This document shows positions 34,253 to 42,415 of a stretch of 64,000 bases of DNA, piece by piece. Both the position numbers and the translations under genes were made by a program. Source of the stretch: Bradyrhizobium monzae. GTDB taxonomy: Bacteria; Pseudomonadota; Alphaproteobacteria; Rhizobiales; Xanthobacteraceae. The stretch is taken from contig NZ_JAIRDQ010000005.1 in the NCBI RefSeq assembly GCF_021458635.1, positions 310,001 to 374,000 on the forward strand. The letters run 5' to 3'. How positions within the stretch are numbered: position 1 is the first letter of the stretch; every line of letters starts with the position of its first letter. The notes below the pieces were generated by a model, which had not been told where the DNA came from, did no database searches, and saw only the letters and a program-made list of their open reading frames with translations.

Positions 34253-34513
34253 GTGAACCGGGATGCCGCGCGACGCGACGAATGCCTGCAAACGAGGTCT
34301 TTCGCCGTGGGCTGGTTCAAACGATATCTGGTTGGCTGCCTGATCGCGGTGGTCGTCTTCGCCGGCTTCCATAGCTACAGGCACCCGGGCGGGGACAACC
34401 ATTTGGCGACGATCCTGGTCGCGTCTGCGGGCTGGCCTGTCTTCACCGCATTCGTCGTGGGAGGCGTCGTCGGCGACGCGGTACACGCCATGAAGTCCGG
34501 CAAGGCAGGATGA
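34253..34513 (+). CDS. Small membrane protein
   Basis: 86 residues from GTG 34253; a second GTG about 18 codons on is also possible. Two hydrophobic helices (YLVGCLIAVVVFAGFHSY and HLATILVASAGWPVFTAFVV) flank a short loop. First of two adjacent tiny membrane genes. Function unknown. Confidence 0.6.
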   Translation: MNRDAARRDECLQTRSFAVGWFKRYLVGCLIAVVVFAGFHSYRHPGGDNHLATILVASAGWPVFTAFVVGGVVGDAVHAMKSGKAG

Positions 34514-34519
34514 GCCGCC

Positions 34520-34684
34520 ATGCTTGACGCCTTGCTCGGCTTCATCTTCGACATCGTCCTGAGCGCAGTCGGGACCATCATCGCCAAATTGTGCGGCGTG
34601 GAAGATGCCGCCGAGTTCGCGCCTGTTGTCATCGGCCTCGGCTTGATCGCGATCGGCTTTGCGGCGGCCGTGTGGGGTCACTAA
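34520..34684 (+). CDS. Small membrane protein
   Basis: 54 residues with two hydrophobic helices (ALLGFIFDIVLSAVGTII and APVVIGLGLIAIGFAAAVWG). Starts six bases after the preceding stop, so the pair is co-transcribed. Function unknown. Confidence 0.6.
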   Translation: MLDALLGFIFDIVLSAVGTIIAKLCGVEDAAEFAPVVIGLGLIAIGFAAAVWGH

Positions 34685-34766
34685 ACGCGGGGATGCCGTG
34701 AAGGCGATCACACGGCTCGCGGTAGCGGCCATGCTGCTGGTGGAGGTCTTCGGGCCTGCAGGCTCG

Positions 34767-34874
34767 TCAGCTGTAGGCTTGAGACAGGACGATCCAGATG
34801 CCGTAGGAGGCGCCAAGCAGGCCGAGCAACCCGCTCACCATCACGTAGAGGTCGATGCCGAAGGTGCGGCGCAT
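34767..34874 (-). CDS. 35-residue membrane peptide
   Basis: MRRTFGIDLYVMVSGLLGLL begins a single-helix peptide that ends WIVLSQAYS. AAGGCG lies a few bases upstream. It is opposite in direction to its small neighbours. Function unknown. Confidence 0.5.
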   Translation of the reverse strand: MRRTFGIDLYVMVSGLLGLLGASYGIWIVLSQAYS

Positions 34875-35145
34875 GATCGCCTTGTGCGCGGCCCTATGGT
34901 TTTTCCAATCCCTTCTGGTGCCATGTGATCTGGCTGACATGGTCGAGCACTCCGGACTCCCATCATGGAGCCCGAGCCTAACGCGGATTGCCCGGTTCGT
35001 GTGTGAAGCGGGTCACGCTGCCATCGCATTTGCGCATCTTCATCGCCGCGTCGCCCGTCGCGTTGATCCAGCATTGTCGCAAGCGTGACGGAGCTCACGG
35101 CGTTTGCATCCCTGTTGCCGCACGCTCCAGCGCATGGAGGGTGTC

Positions 35146-35280
35146 ATGCGATACGCCACAACAACCCTGCTCATTCTTGCCGGCCTTCAGGCGCTGCGCA
35201 GCGAATTCACGGCAGCGCTGTTCTTTCTTGTTCTGGCGCTTGGCGGGCATGTTGGCGCGAACATGCTGCGGAGGTCGTGA
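35146..35280 (+). CDS. 44-residue membrane peptide
   Basis: MRYATTTLLILAGLQALRSE, then a second hydrophobic helix (AALFFLVLALGGHVGANML). GGAGGG sits six bases before the ATG. Its TGA overlaps the next start (TGATG at 35278-35282). Confidence 0.6.
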   Translation: MRYATTTLLILAGLQALRSEFTAALFFLVLALGGHVGANMLRRS

Positions 35281-35522
35281 TGGACTTCTCCATCACCGCC
35301 TTGTTCGAGCTTGCGGTCGAGCTGTTCTCTTCCCTGAGGGATAGACTGAAAAAAGCGTCCCGTGCTCGTGAGGCCGAGCGTGCCGCAGGTAGCGCCGCAC
35401 TAGCAACGCGAAAACCGCCCATGGCAGGGCCACGGGCGGCTTGCGACAATTGTGGTTCGCACTCATTTGGTGGCCGCATCTGCCGGGAACAGGTTAGTCG
35501 TCAGCGCGTACCGATGCGTTGA
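35280..35522 (+). CDS. Small hypothetical protein coupled to preceding peptide
   Basis: 80 residues from the overlapping ATG. An amphipathic helix MDFSITALFELAVELFSSLR is followed by a basic segment (DRLKKASRAREAERAAG) and a Cys-containing C-terminus (ACDNCGSHSFGGRIC). The hairpin CCGCCC...GGGCGG at 35417-35442 lies within it, so the reading frame beyond may be less constrained. Function unknown. Confidence 0.5.
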   Translation: MDFSITALFELAVELFSSLRDRLKKASRAREAERAAGSAALATRKPPMAGPRAACDNCGSHSFGGRICREQVSRQRVPMR

Positions 35523-35686
35523 TGTCGCGGGCAGAAACCGGAAAAATGCTCCGCGTCCGACATCCCCATTGCGTCCGGTTGTCACCCGGCAGTGCAGGGG
35601 ACAACGCGGCTCTGCTCTCCTCGTTTCTAAATATGTTTGCCGCGCGCCTTGTGGGGGAACGCGGCCGGCCCACTCGCCGCCTGCAA

Positions 35687-35995
35687 TTACGCTGCGATCC
35701 GCTGCGCGACGGGCGCCGCCGTCGTCAGGAGCTTCAGCACTTCGGCATGCTCGAGGTCGGGAACCGCGATCGCCGTATGGCTGTAGGTCGCGTGCGTCCG
35801 CGACTTTGCGATTCTGTCCAGGATCTCTTTGCCCTTGATGACGTGAAGGCCCATGCCGTCTCCGGACGGGAAAATCGCCAGCACCACGTCATAAGCGCCG
35901 ATCACGGCCCTGAGCGCTTCGGCCTTGTCTTCGGCAACATCGACAAACACACGAACATCGGCTGCGAGTTCACGCAGCTCGTCAAAATCCAGCAC
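35687..35995 (-). CDS. Small STAS/SpoIIAA-like hypothetical protein
   Basis: 102 residues of alternating beta and alpha segments (ADVRVFVDVAEDKAEALRAV, VVLAIFPSGDGMGLHV, AVPDLEHAEVLKLL). The fold resembles STAS-type or SpoIIAA-like small proteins, but no motif is decisive. Confidence 0.65.
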   Translation of the reverse strand: MLDFDELRELAADVRVFVDVAEDKAEALRAVIGAYDVVLAIFPSGDGMGLHVIKGKEILDRIAKSRTHATYSHTAIAVPDLEHAEVLKLLTTAAPVAQRIAA

Positions 35996-36141
35996 TGTGG
36001 GTACTCCAACGCAACGATACTGAATGGAGAGTGGATGCGTTGGGTTACCAGAGTCTGAACAATGTCTGTCGAGTCACAAGTTTCACGACGAGGTGGGAAG
36101 AACCCTCACGCGAGGAGCTCAGGCTAAGTCACTTGGCTAAG

Positions 36142-36327
36142 TTACTTGGCGTAGCCCTGGGAACGGAGCCAGGCGATCTTGCGGTCGCCGTTGATCCAGT
36201 CGTCGGCATCTGCCTTGCTGGTGAAGCCGGTGATCTGGCGCTGCTCGTGGTCGGGGTAATCAGCCAGGATTTTCCATTCGGTGTCTGAAATCCGGGCGGT
36301 TTTGAAGGTCACTTTTGTTTTTGCCAT
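36142..36327 (-). CDS. Conserved small soluble protein
   Basis: 61 residues: VTFKTARISDTEWKILADYP then QITGFTSKADADDWINGDRK. The sequence resembles the small DUF-type proteins common in Bradyrhizobium that carry a GF-S-ADA-W pattern. Function unknown. Confidence 0.7.
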   Translation of the reverse strand: MAKTKVTFKTARISDTEWKILADYPDHEQRQITGFTSKADADDWINGDRKIAWLRSQGYAK

Positions 36328-36419
36328 GCAGCATTATGCAGGAGTTGTTCCCAAAAGAGAACCATTATTGCTGTTGTCGCGCGGTGACGGTCTCGGCCGG
36401 GTGCAATCCTCGGAATCGT

Positions 36420-37970
36420 CTACACGGCCTCCCGCCAGCGCATCGGAAGCACGCCGTCCTCTCTGAAACTGCCGAGGAAGGCGAAGCGATCGGCGTGTGG
36501 GTTGCGTCGAGCTTCGACGGTGTTGCCGAGGATCTGCACGACATCGTGCGCATCATAGGCCGGCCAGGACGGCAGGCCGGGCCCGTTGGGATCGCCTGAT
36601 GTCGCGAAGTTCACCCAATAGCTCATTATCGTCTCCGAGAGGGCGCGGTCGGCTTCCGCCGGCGGCGTGGTGCTGCCGATCACCCGCTGCGACGTCAGCG
36701 TTCCGAACACGAAGGGGATCTCGGTGACGTGCGAGGCGATCGGCGTGTAAGGCGAGGTGTAATTGAAGTGATAGCCGTAGACGGGCGCGCGCGTGCTGCT
36801 CTGGTGCAGCCGCAGCCACTGCCAGCATTGCTCGCCAACGACCATGTCGCCGGTGAGCGCGGCGGCAGATGCCCTGGCCTGCGCGTCGGTTTTGGCGGGA
36901 TAGAGTTTTTGGAATTCCGCCAGCCGCTCCTCGCCGAACATGGTTTCGGCCGCAGCACGAAAGGCTTGCGCCGATTGATGGGGCAGGGATTGCGACATGA
37001 AGGGGAATCCTTCCGCGCTGTTCCAGCCGGCCAGCAGGGGGATGTGCATCTGTTCGCCACGCGGGTAGCGGCGCGCGGGCACGTCAGGCACGACGTAACG
37101 ATCGATACTCGCCGAGAACGCCTGGGTGACGTGGTCGCGCTCAAAACTCCAGGGGGCTGCCGCATTCAACTGCTCGGCAGGCATCGCGCGCAGAGCTGCG
37201 ATCGAGGCATCACCCTGCCGGCGCGCGAAGGCCACGCCGCGCGCGCGAGCCTCGTCGAAAGCTTGCAGCGACCCGTGCCGGCCGTCCCAGAAGGCGCCGC
37301 TCTCGCCGATGGCTTTGTGGAACAGCCCGCGTGCAAGCGGCGACGCCATCAAGATGCCGACGGCCATGGCGCCGGCGGATTCGCCAAACAGGGTGACGTT
37401 GTCGGGATCACCGCCAAGGGCGGCGATGTTGGATTGCACCCAGCGCAGCGCGGCGAGTTGATCCTGCAGGCCGTAATTGCCCGACGGCGCTTCGGCATCG
37501 AGCTCGGGATGGGCGAGAAAGCCGAGAAGGCCGAGGCGGTAGTTGAAGCTCACGACGACGACACCCTTGGCCGCCAAGAAGCTTCCGTCGATGGCGGGAT
37601 CGGCCGACGAGCCGAACTGAAAACCGCCGCCGTGAATCCACACCATCACGGGCCGCTTCTCGTCCGCTGCTTTTGCAGCGGTCCAGACGTTGAGCGTGAG
37701 GCAATCCTCACTGCGCGGTCCCGGCCTCGGATCATTTGCGAGCGATGAGAGGGAGCCCGCGCCAAAGGCCAGCGCATCGCGCACGCCGTGCCACGGCGCC
37801 GGCGCTTGCGGCGCGCACCAGCGCAATGGCCCGACCGGAGGTGCTGCGTAGGGAATGCCTTTGAATGCGAGCACGCCGCTTGTGTCTCGGGGCTGACCGC
37901 GCACTTCGCCCGCTTGCGTGCGCACCTGTCGGTCCAGCTGGGCGGCTTTGGTCGTCATCGAGCCGTGCAC
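36420..37970 (-). CDS. Carboxylesterase/lipase, type B
   Basis: About 516 residues of the cholinesterase-type alpha/beta hydrolase family. The oxyanion hole is VWIHGGGFQFGS. The nucleophile is in LFGESAGAMAV (about Ser198), Glu is in LLAGWNSAEGF, and His in ASHVTEIPFVFG. SEDCLTLNVW is the family signature. The start is GTG 37970 with AAGGAGA eight bases upstream; an ATG six codons earlier lacks such a site. The AraC gene is divergent 95 bases away and probably controls it. Confidence 0.93.
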   Translation of the reverse strand: MHGSMTTKAAQLDRQVRTQAGEVRGQPRDTSGVLAFKGIPYAAPPVGPLRWCAPQAPAPWHGVRDALAFGAGSLSSLANDPRPGPRSEDCLTLNVWTAAKAADEKRPVMVWIHGGGFQFGSSADPAIDGSFLAAKGVVVVSFNYRLGLLGFLAHPELDAEAPSGNYGLQDQLAALRWVQSNIAALGGDPDNVTLFGESAGAMAVGILMASPLARGLFHKAIGESGAFWDGRHGSLQAFDEARARGVAFARRQGDASIAALRAMPAEQLNAAAPWSFERDHVTQAFSASIDRYVVPDVPARRYPRGEQMHIPLLAGWNSAEGFPFMSQSLPHQSAQAFRAAAETMFGEERLAEFQKLYPAKTDAQARASAAALTGDMVVGEQCWQWLRLHQSSTRAPVYGYHFNYTSPYTPIASHVTEIPFVFGTLTSQRVIGSTTPPAEADRALSETIMSYWVNFATSGDPNGPGLPSWPAYDAHDVVQILGNTVEARRNPHADRFAFLGSFREDGVLPMRWREAV

Positions 37971-38065
37971 GGTCGCATCTCCTTGCATTGAGGCGAGGCG
38001 AGATCTATCGACTTTCGCGCTGGATGAATTTATTCATAACCGCAATCAATCGCTAAAAACCGTCA

Positions 38066-38860
38066 ATGGCCCGACAGAAGCTTCATTATCCCTGGCTCGA
38101 CCTGGACGTGGACGACGCCTCCGCGCCGGTCATTGCCGTGCGCGTCGATGCCGACGGCACCAAAGGCGAGGTGCCCGACCACAGGCATCGTAAGGGACAG
38201 CTCGTGGTGTCGCTCGGAGGCGGCGTGACCTGTCGCGTTCCTGATGGCCTGTGGATGGTACCGCCGCATTGCGCGGTCTGGATTCCCAGCGACATGGCGC
38301 ACAGCAATCGCGCGACTGCCAATGCAAATCTGTTCTTCGTCTATATCGAGGCGGAGCTGGTCGATCTGCCGGATCGCTGCTGCACCATCTCGATCTCGCC
38401 ATTGCTGCGCGAATTGATCGTCGAGCTGTGCGACGGCGCGCAGCACGACGAGGTGAGGCGGGAGCGTCTGATCGGCGTGCTGCTCGGCGAGTTGCCGCGC
38501 ATGCCCGTGCAGCAATTGCATCTGCCGCTCTCGCGCGAGCCGCGATTGAAGCGCATCGCTGCAGCATTGGCGGATAATCCCGCGGACCGTCGCACGCTGG
38601 CGCAATGGGCCGATCACGTTGCGCTCAGCGAGAGCAGTCTCGCGCGTCTCGTTGCGAAGGAGACGGGGCTGACGTTCGGACGCTGGCGCCAGCAACTGCA
38701 TCTGATCGTCGCGATCAGGGAGCTTGCTGCGGGCGCGAGCGTGCAGCAGGTGTCGGCCGATCTCGGCTATGAATCGGTCACGGCCTTCATCACGATGTTC
38801 AGGAAGGCACTTGGAAAGTCGCCAGCCAAATACCTCGGCAGTGTGTCTGAGAAGACCTAG
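38066..38860 (+). CDS. AraC family regulator with cupin sensor (NimR-like)
   Basis: 264 residues. An N-terminal cupin barrel (VPDHRHRKGQLVVSLGGGVT and VPPHCAVWIPSDMAHSN) senses a ligand. The C-terminal double helix-turn-helix shows RRTLAQWADHVALSESSLAR and VSADLGYESVTAFITMFRKA. It is divergent from the carboxylesterase gene. Confidence 0.92.
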   Translation: MARQKLHYPWLDLDVDDASAPVIAVRVDADGTKGEVPDHRHRKGQLVVSLGGGVTCRVPDGLWMVPPHCAVWIPSDMAHSNRATANANLFFVYIEAELVDLPDRCCTISISPLLRELIVELCDGAQHDEVRRERLIGVLLGELPRMPVQQLHLPLSREPRLKRIAAALADNPADRRTLAQWADHVALSESSLARLVAKETGLTFGRWRQQLHLIVAIRELAAGASVQQVSADLGYESVTAFITMFRKALGKSPAKYLGSVSEKT

Positions 38861-39133
38861 TCGCGCGCGAGCGCGGATGCGTCCGCAAGCTTGGCGAACT
38901 CCCTAGGGATGCTGTGGAATTCGATTTGTCGTCGCTGCAGACGCCATTATCCGGCGGAAACATTGCGGAACCCAGCGAGAACTGCTGCTTGCGTTTTCGG
39001 CCTCAATGGGTTCTAAGCCCGGCTGCTTCGTGGCCGACAGGCATGAACAGACGCGCGGCCCGCGTAGTTTTACCGCTTCCCGGACAAAGCTACGTCGCAG
39101 TTCGCGCGCACCCAATTCAGAGGAAGTCCAGAC

Positions 39134-39430
39134 ATGGCGAAGATGACCAAGACCCAATTGATCGATGCAATTGCGGAAGGCACGCAGCTTGCGAAGAACG
39201 ACGTGAAGTCGGTCATCGAATACATGGCGACCGTCGGCTACAAGGAGCTCAACGAGTCCGGTGAGTTCGTCATTCCCGGTTTCGTGAAGATGTCGGTCGT
39301 CAACAAGCCTGCGACCGAAGCCCGCATGGGCGTCAATCCCTTCACCAAGGAACCGATGCAGTTTGCTGCGAAGCCGGCGAGCAAGTCGGTCAAGGCCTCG
39401 CCGCTCAAGGTGGCCAAGGACTCGGTCTGA
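39134..39430 (+). CDS. HU family DNA-binding protein
   Basis: 98 residues of the HU/IHF fold: KTQLIDAIAEGTQLAKNDVK helix pair, FVIPGFVKMSVVNKPATEAR beta arm with the intercalating Pro region, and the basic tail SKSVKASPLKVAKDSV. A nucleoid protein; a strong terminator follows. Confidence 0.93.
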   Translation: MAKMTKTQLIDAIAEGTQLAKNDVKSVIEYMATVGYKELNESGEFVIPGFVKMSVVNKPATEARMGVNPFTKEPMQFAAKPASKSVKASPLKVAKDSV

Positions 39431-39504
39431 TCCGGCGCCGGTGCGCCGTCTGCGTGCGCCTTGAGCGGCGCGCGGACCGGCGGCGTGACGTGGACAAAAA
39501 GGGG

Positions 39505-39533
39505 AAAACCCCGCCTGGGGGAAGCGGGGTTTT
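39505..39533 (+). terminator. Rho-independent terminator after HU gene
   Basis: AAAACCCCGC (39505-39514) and GCGGGGTTTT (39524-39533) pair perfectly, followed by TTTT within the arm. Confidence 0.88.
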
Positions 39534-39979
39534 CTGGTGGGGGTGAAGCCTGGGGGAAGCTTCATTTATGAGACGCGCCAGCGCTGAAAAAGTTCATCGC
39601 GCCAAGACAATTGCGCGGCGATCCCGCAACTCATCCCCGCAACTCATCACCACCTGAATATCGAAAAGAAAAACCCCGCGCTTGCGCACGGGGCTCTCTT
39701 GCTGACGGCATTGGGATTTCAGCGCCTGGCCGTCAGCCGTCTCAATCTCAAGATCACGTCTAACTTAAGGTTGAAAATCCAAAAAGCAACAGCGCCGCGG
39801 TGACGGAATATGTTCGTCGATCGCGGCGCCGGCATCCGACTGGGCGCTGAAATCCCCAGCCTTCATGGGTCTGCGACGCGCCGAAAAGGTTCAACGCGAC
39901 ATCACAGGAAATTTCGCGCGGGGGCTGGACTTCTTGTTCTCATTTTGTTCCAGTGCGCCACCTGCTTTGGAGGTGACGC
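39534..39979. other. Gene-free interval
   Basis: About 445 bases without a convincing gene. A second, weaker hairpin (CCCCG...CGGGG) lies at 39674-39693 with a T-run readable leftwards. Confidence 0.4.
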
Positions 39980-40132
39980 ATGACCGTCGAGAAACAGCGC
40001 GAAGTGATCCGGCTCTGGAACCAGCTCAGGAAGGTCGAGGGCCCGGCCGCAGAAGAACTCCGCATCCAGATCCTGGAATGCTTCTCGGAGAAGGGCAGCT
40101 CCGCGAACGACCACGCGAAACGCGCGGCGTGA
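39980..40132 (+). CDS. 50-residue conserved protein
   Basis: MTVEKQREVIRLWNQLRKVE then a second helix (AEELRIQILECFSEKGSS): a soluble two-helix protein. GGAGGTGA seven bases upstream is a very strong ribosome site. Function unknown. Confidence 0.68.
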   Translation: MTVEKQREVIRLWNQLRKVEGPAAEELRIQILECFSEKGSSANDHAKRAA

Positions 40133-40236
40133 GTGGTCTCGGCTTAAGCGGTTTTGGCTTGAGGCGATGACGACCTGATGTGACTTCCGTTCGCTTCATC
40201 GATCGTTAGGGAACGCGTCGCGCTGGTTTGCCCGCC

Positions 40237-40380
40237 TCCGATTCGTTCATCGAGAACGAAATGGAGTCGGATGGAGAACAGGTCGCGTGTGTCCGCTCAT
40301 TTGCGTGCAAACGACTTCTTAAGAATTGGACGGCGCTGATTTCGTCGATTCCGATTCGTTCCTTGTGAACGAAACGGAGG
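40237..40380. repeat. Duplicated palindrome upstream of GrlR-domain gene
   Basis: Copy 1 at 40237-40265 and copy 2 at 40348-40379 share CCGATTCGTTC, five variable bases, GAACGAAA, one base, GGAG. In each the inner TTCGTTC-N5-GAACGAA is a perfect palindrome (40242-40260 and 40355-40373). The 113-base offset and the conserved flanks point to two binding sites or a small mobile repeat. Confidence 0.7.
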
Positions 40381-40485
40381 CGAAGCTGGAACAAAGAAGG
40401 TCGCTGCAGGGCAATACACGGCCCGTCGCCGTCTCGACGCTCCCCGCACGCCGCGCTATCGTCGCAGGCCAAGGCGGGCACCTCC

Positions 40486-40836
40486 ATGAAGAACGGGCTG
40501 TACTCCGTCCACATCCACATGCTCGACGGCGTGAAGGGCCGCGACAGCGGCGTGTTGATCTTGCGCGATGGCGTGCTGCTCGGCGGCGGACCGTATTTCT
40601 GGTCGCGCGGCTCCTACACGTTCGGCAACGGCACCTGGAAGGGTGAGCTTGCCACCAACCAGCATTCGCCGTTCGCCGATCCGCTTGTCCGGCCGCTCTT
40701 CGCCGGCGCGGAAGCGACCAGCGGCTTCTCCGGCACGTTCAGCGAGGAGGGGGCCGAGGTGTATGGCACCGTGCTGGTCGCCGGCCATCGCAGCCTCGGC
40801 TTTCGCGCGTCGCTGAAGTGGCTGGCCGAGGTCTGA
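40486..40836 (+). CDS. GrlR-domain protein
   Basis: 116 residues of the GrlR fold, best known as a negative regulator of type III secretion in enteric pathogens: MKNGLYSVHIHMLDGVKGRD, GVLILRDGVLLGGGPYFWSR, SYTFGNGTWKGELATNQHSP. Similar proteins occur widely outside secretion loci, where they are presumed ligand-binding. No secretion genes are near. Confidence 0.82.
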   Translation: MKNGLYSVHIHMLDGVKGRDSGVLILRDGVLLGGGPYFWSRGSYTFGNGTWKGELATNQHSPFADPLVRPLFAGAEATSGFSGTFSEEGAEVYGTVLVAGHRSLGFRASLKWLAEV

Positions 40837-40975
40837 GGCGCGTCGTCGTCTCCTAACGAAAGGTTGCAGCGATTGCGATAACCCTATTCGGTTAGGTTAA
40901 AAGCCCGATTGCGTTGCGCTTCCCGCGCGTTGGGATAGGTGTCTGGCAAAGGCACCAAGAAAACCGATTTTTGCC

Positions 40976-41173
40976 ATGACACCTTTTTTAGAACCGTCAT
41001 TTTATCAGGGCGACCGCCAGACCTATCGCCGGGTCGCCGTCGTCGGCACGCTGTTCTGTCTCGCCTTCGTGGTGATCAGCTTTTCGCTGCGGCCGCAGGA
41101 CGAGGACACGCGCGTCGCGGTCAAGGCCGACCGGCTGGTGCGCACCGCGGGACAGCCTCCGCAGGCCCATTAG
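40976..41173 (+). CDS. Small single-span membrane protein
   Basis: 65 residues: cytoplasmic MTPFLEPSFYQGDRQTYRR, one helix (VAVVGTLFCLAFVVISFSL), then a charged tail. Function unknown. Confidence 0.7.
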   Translation: MTPFLEPSFYQGDRQTYRRVAVVGTLFCLAFVVISFSLRPQDEDTRVAVKADRLVRTAGQPPQAH

Positions 41174-41187
41174 GCAGTGCAGGCGAA

Positions 41188-41313
41188 CTAGCGCTTGTTG
41201 CCATAGACCTCGTCGTCGGCGGAGTCCTGCCGGCATGCGGCGCCGCGGGTCGCAAGCGCCACGAAGCCGGCAAAGCCGGACAAGTTGAGCAATACTTCGA
41301 GCCAGGCAGGCAT
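41188..41313 (-). CDS. 41-residue membrane peptide
   Basis: MPAWLEVLLNLSGFAGFVAL begins one hydrophobic helix followed by a Cys- and Asp-containing tail (GAACRQDSADDEVYG). AGAGGAGA lies upstream of ATG 41313. Convergent with the previous gene. Confidence 0.6.
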   Translation of the reverse strand: MPAWLEVLLNLSGFAGFVALATRGAACRQDSADDEVYGNKR

Positions 41314-41425
41314 GACGAGCCTCTCCTCTTGCGGGAAGACTACCTCAACGTGTGCGCGGCGCGCTTGTTCCCGCCTTGCCAGAAGACTTGCTGGGAAGAG
41401 CATTTTGTCTTCCGGAACTGAAAAA

Positions 41426-41456
41426 CCCCGCCAGCACCGCGGAGATGCTGACGGGG
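41426..41456 (-). terminator. Hairpin with leftward T-run
   Basis: CCCCGCCAGCA (41426-41436) pairs with TGCTGACGGGG (41446-41456) except for one mismatch. TTTTT follows on the minus strand. Confidence 0.6.
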
Positions 41457-41579
41457 TCTTCGTGCTGTTGCCTCGACCCGGATGGCGGAGGCTCCCGCAC
41501 TTGCAGGTTCAATCTGCACGTCTCGATATCGTTCCCTTCGCGACGAGATTTTTTTCGCGGTGCTCGGTTCCACGAACAG

Positions 41580-41604
41580 CGAACCATCCCGGATAGTCCG
41601 CGTT
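41580..41604 (+). promoter_or_regulatory. Candidate EcfG-type stress promoter
   Basis: CGAAC (41580-41584), 16 bases, CGTT (41601-41604) differ from the alphaproteobacterial general-stress consensus GGAAC-N16/17-CGTT by one base. It lies 28 bases before the start of a small exported protein gene. Confidence 0.4.
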
Positions 41605-41632
41605 GTCCCTGCGAGATGCGAAGGAGGAGATC

Positions 41633-41917
41633 ATGAAGAAGACAATCGCAGTTCTTGCCACCGTCGCGGCGGTCGGCGTGACCGCGCTTGCGGCCCCTGC
41701 GCCTGCCGAGGCGCGCGGCATTGGCCCGGGCGTCGCGTTCGGTCTGGCCGCCGGCGCGATCACCGCGGGCGCGATCGCTGCATCCCATCCCTATGGTTAC
41801 GGCTATGGCCCCGGCTACGGCTATTACGGCGGCCCCGCCTATTACAGCCCTGGCCCGTACGCCTATTACGGCGATGGACCGTATTATCGCCATCGCCACT
41901 ACTACCGCCACTGGTAA
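41633..41917 (+). CDS. Exported Gly/Tyr-rich protein
   Basis: 94 residues: signal peptide (TIAVLATVAAVGVTALAAPA), then GPGVAFGLAAGAITAGAIAA as a hydrophobic Gly/Ala segment, and a C-terminus of Tyr-Gly repeats (YGYGYGPGYGYYGGPAYY) ending in His/Arg/Tyr. Low-complexity envelope protein. AAGGAGGAGA precedes the ATG. A strong terminator follows. Confidence 0.8.
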   Translation: MKKTIAVLATVAAVGVTALAAPAPAEARGIGPGVAFGLAAGAITAGAIAASHPYGYGYGPGYGYYGGPAYYSPGPYAYYGDGPYYRHRHYYRHW

Positions 41918-41931
41918 CGGCTGAAGAATCG

Positions 41932-41962
41932 AAAAGCCCGGAGCGACGCTCCGGGCTTTTTT
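41932..41962 (+). terminator. Strong terminator, bidirectional
   Basis: AAAAGCCCGGAGC and GCTCCGGGCTTTT form a 13-base-pair stem around GAC, followed by TT. It can serve both this gene and the convergent small gene on the other strand. Confidence 0.92.
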
Positions 41963-41986
41963 CGTGTGCGCCGGGCCTGCGCAATC

Positions 41987-42151
41987 TTACGGCCAGAGCG
42001 AGGGCCGTTCCACCTTGCGGGCGTTCTCGAGCGTCGAGACAAAATATTCCTCGCGCTCGCGTTTGAACTTTTCCTGCGTGGCACGGAAGGCGGCGACACG
42101 GGCGGCAATCTCTTCGCGTTCGCGGATCTTGCGTTGTTCGTCTTCGGTCAT
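41987..42151 (-). CDS. Small charged coiled-coil protein
   Basis: 54 residues, almost all one charged helix (MTEDEQRKIREREEIAARVA then AFRATQEKFKREREEYFV). Starts at ATG 42151. Function unknown. Confidence 0.62.
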   Translation of the reverse strand: MTEDEQRKIREREEIAARVAAFRATQEKFKREREEYFVSTLENARKVERPSLWP

Positions 42152-42415
42152 GTCAAACCCCCACTTGAGTATGTGTGCACGTCTGCACTCAAGCACTGCC
42201 GCCGCAATCACGTTGAGTCGCGTTAACACATGCATTGGCGCTTCTGATTGGGGCGTCAATGGGGAGGAGGCATTGCAGGATTGTGATAAGCGGCGGTCGG
42301 AAAAAATTGCGGCCCCATCGCCGCTCACGACTTGCGCGGCGGTGGATAACAGCGTCAACAATCTTGTCGCTTGCGGATGTTGCGGTTAGCGCGACGGCAA
42401 GTCAGGAGGCGGCGA

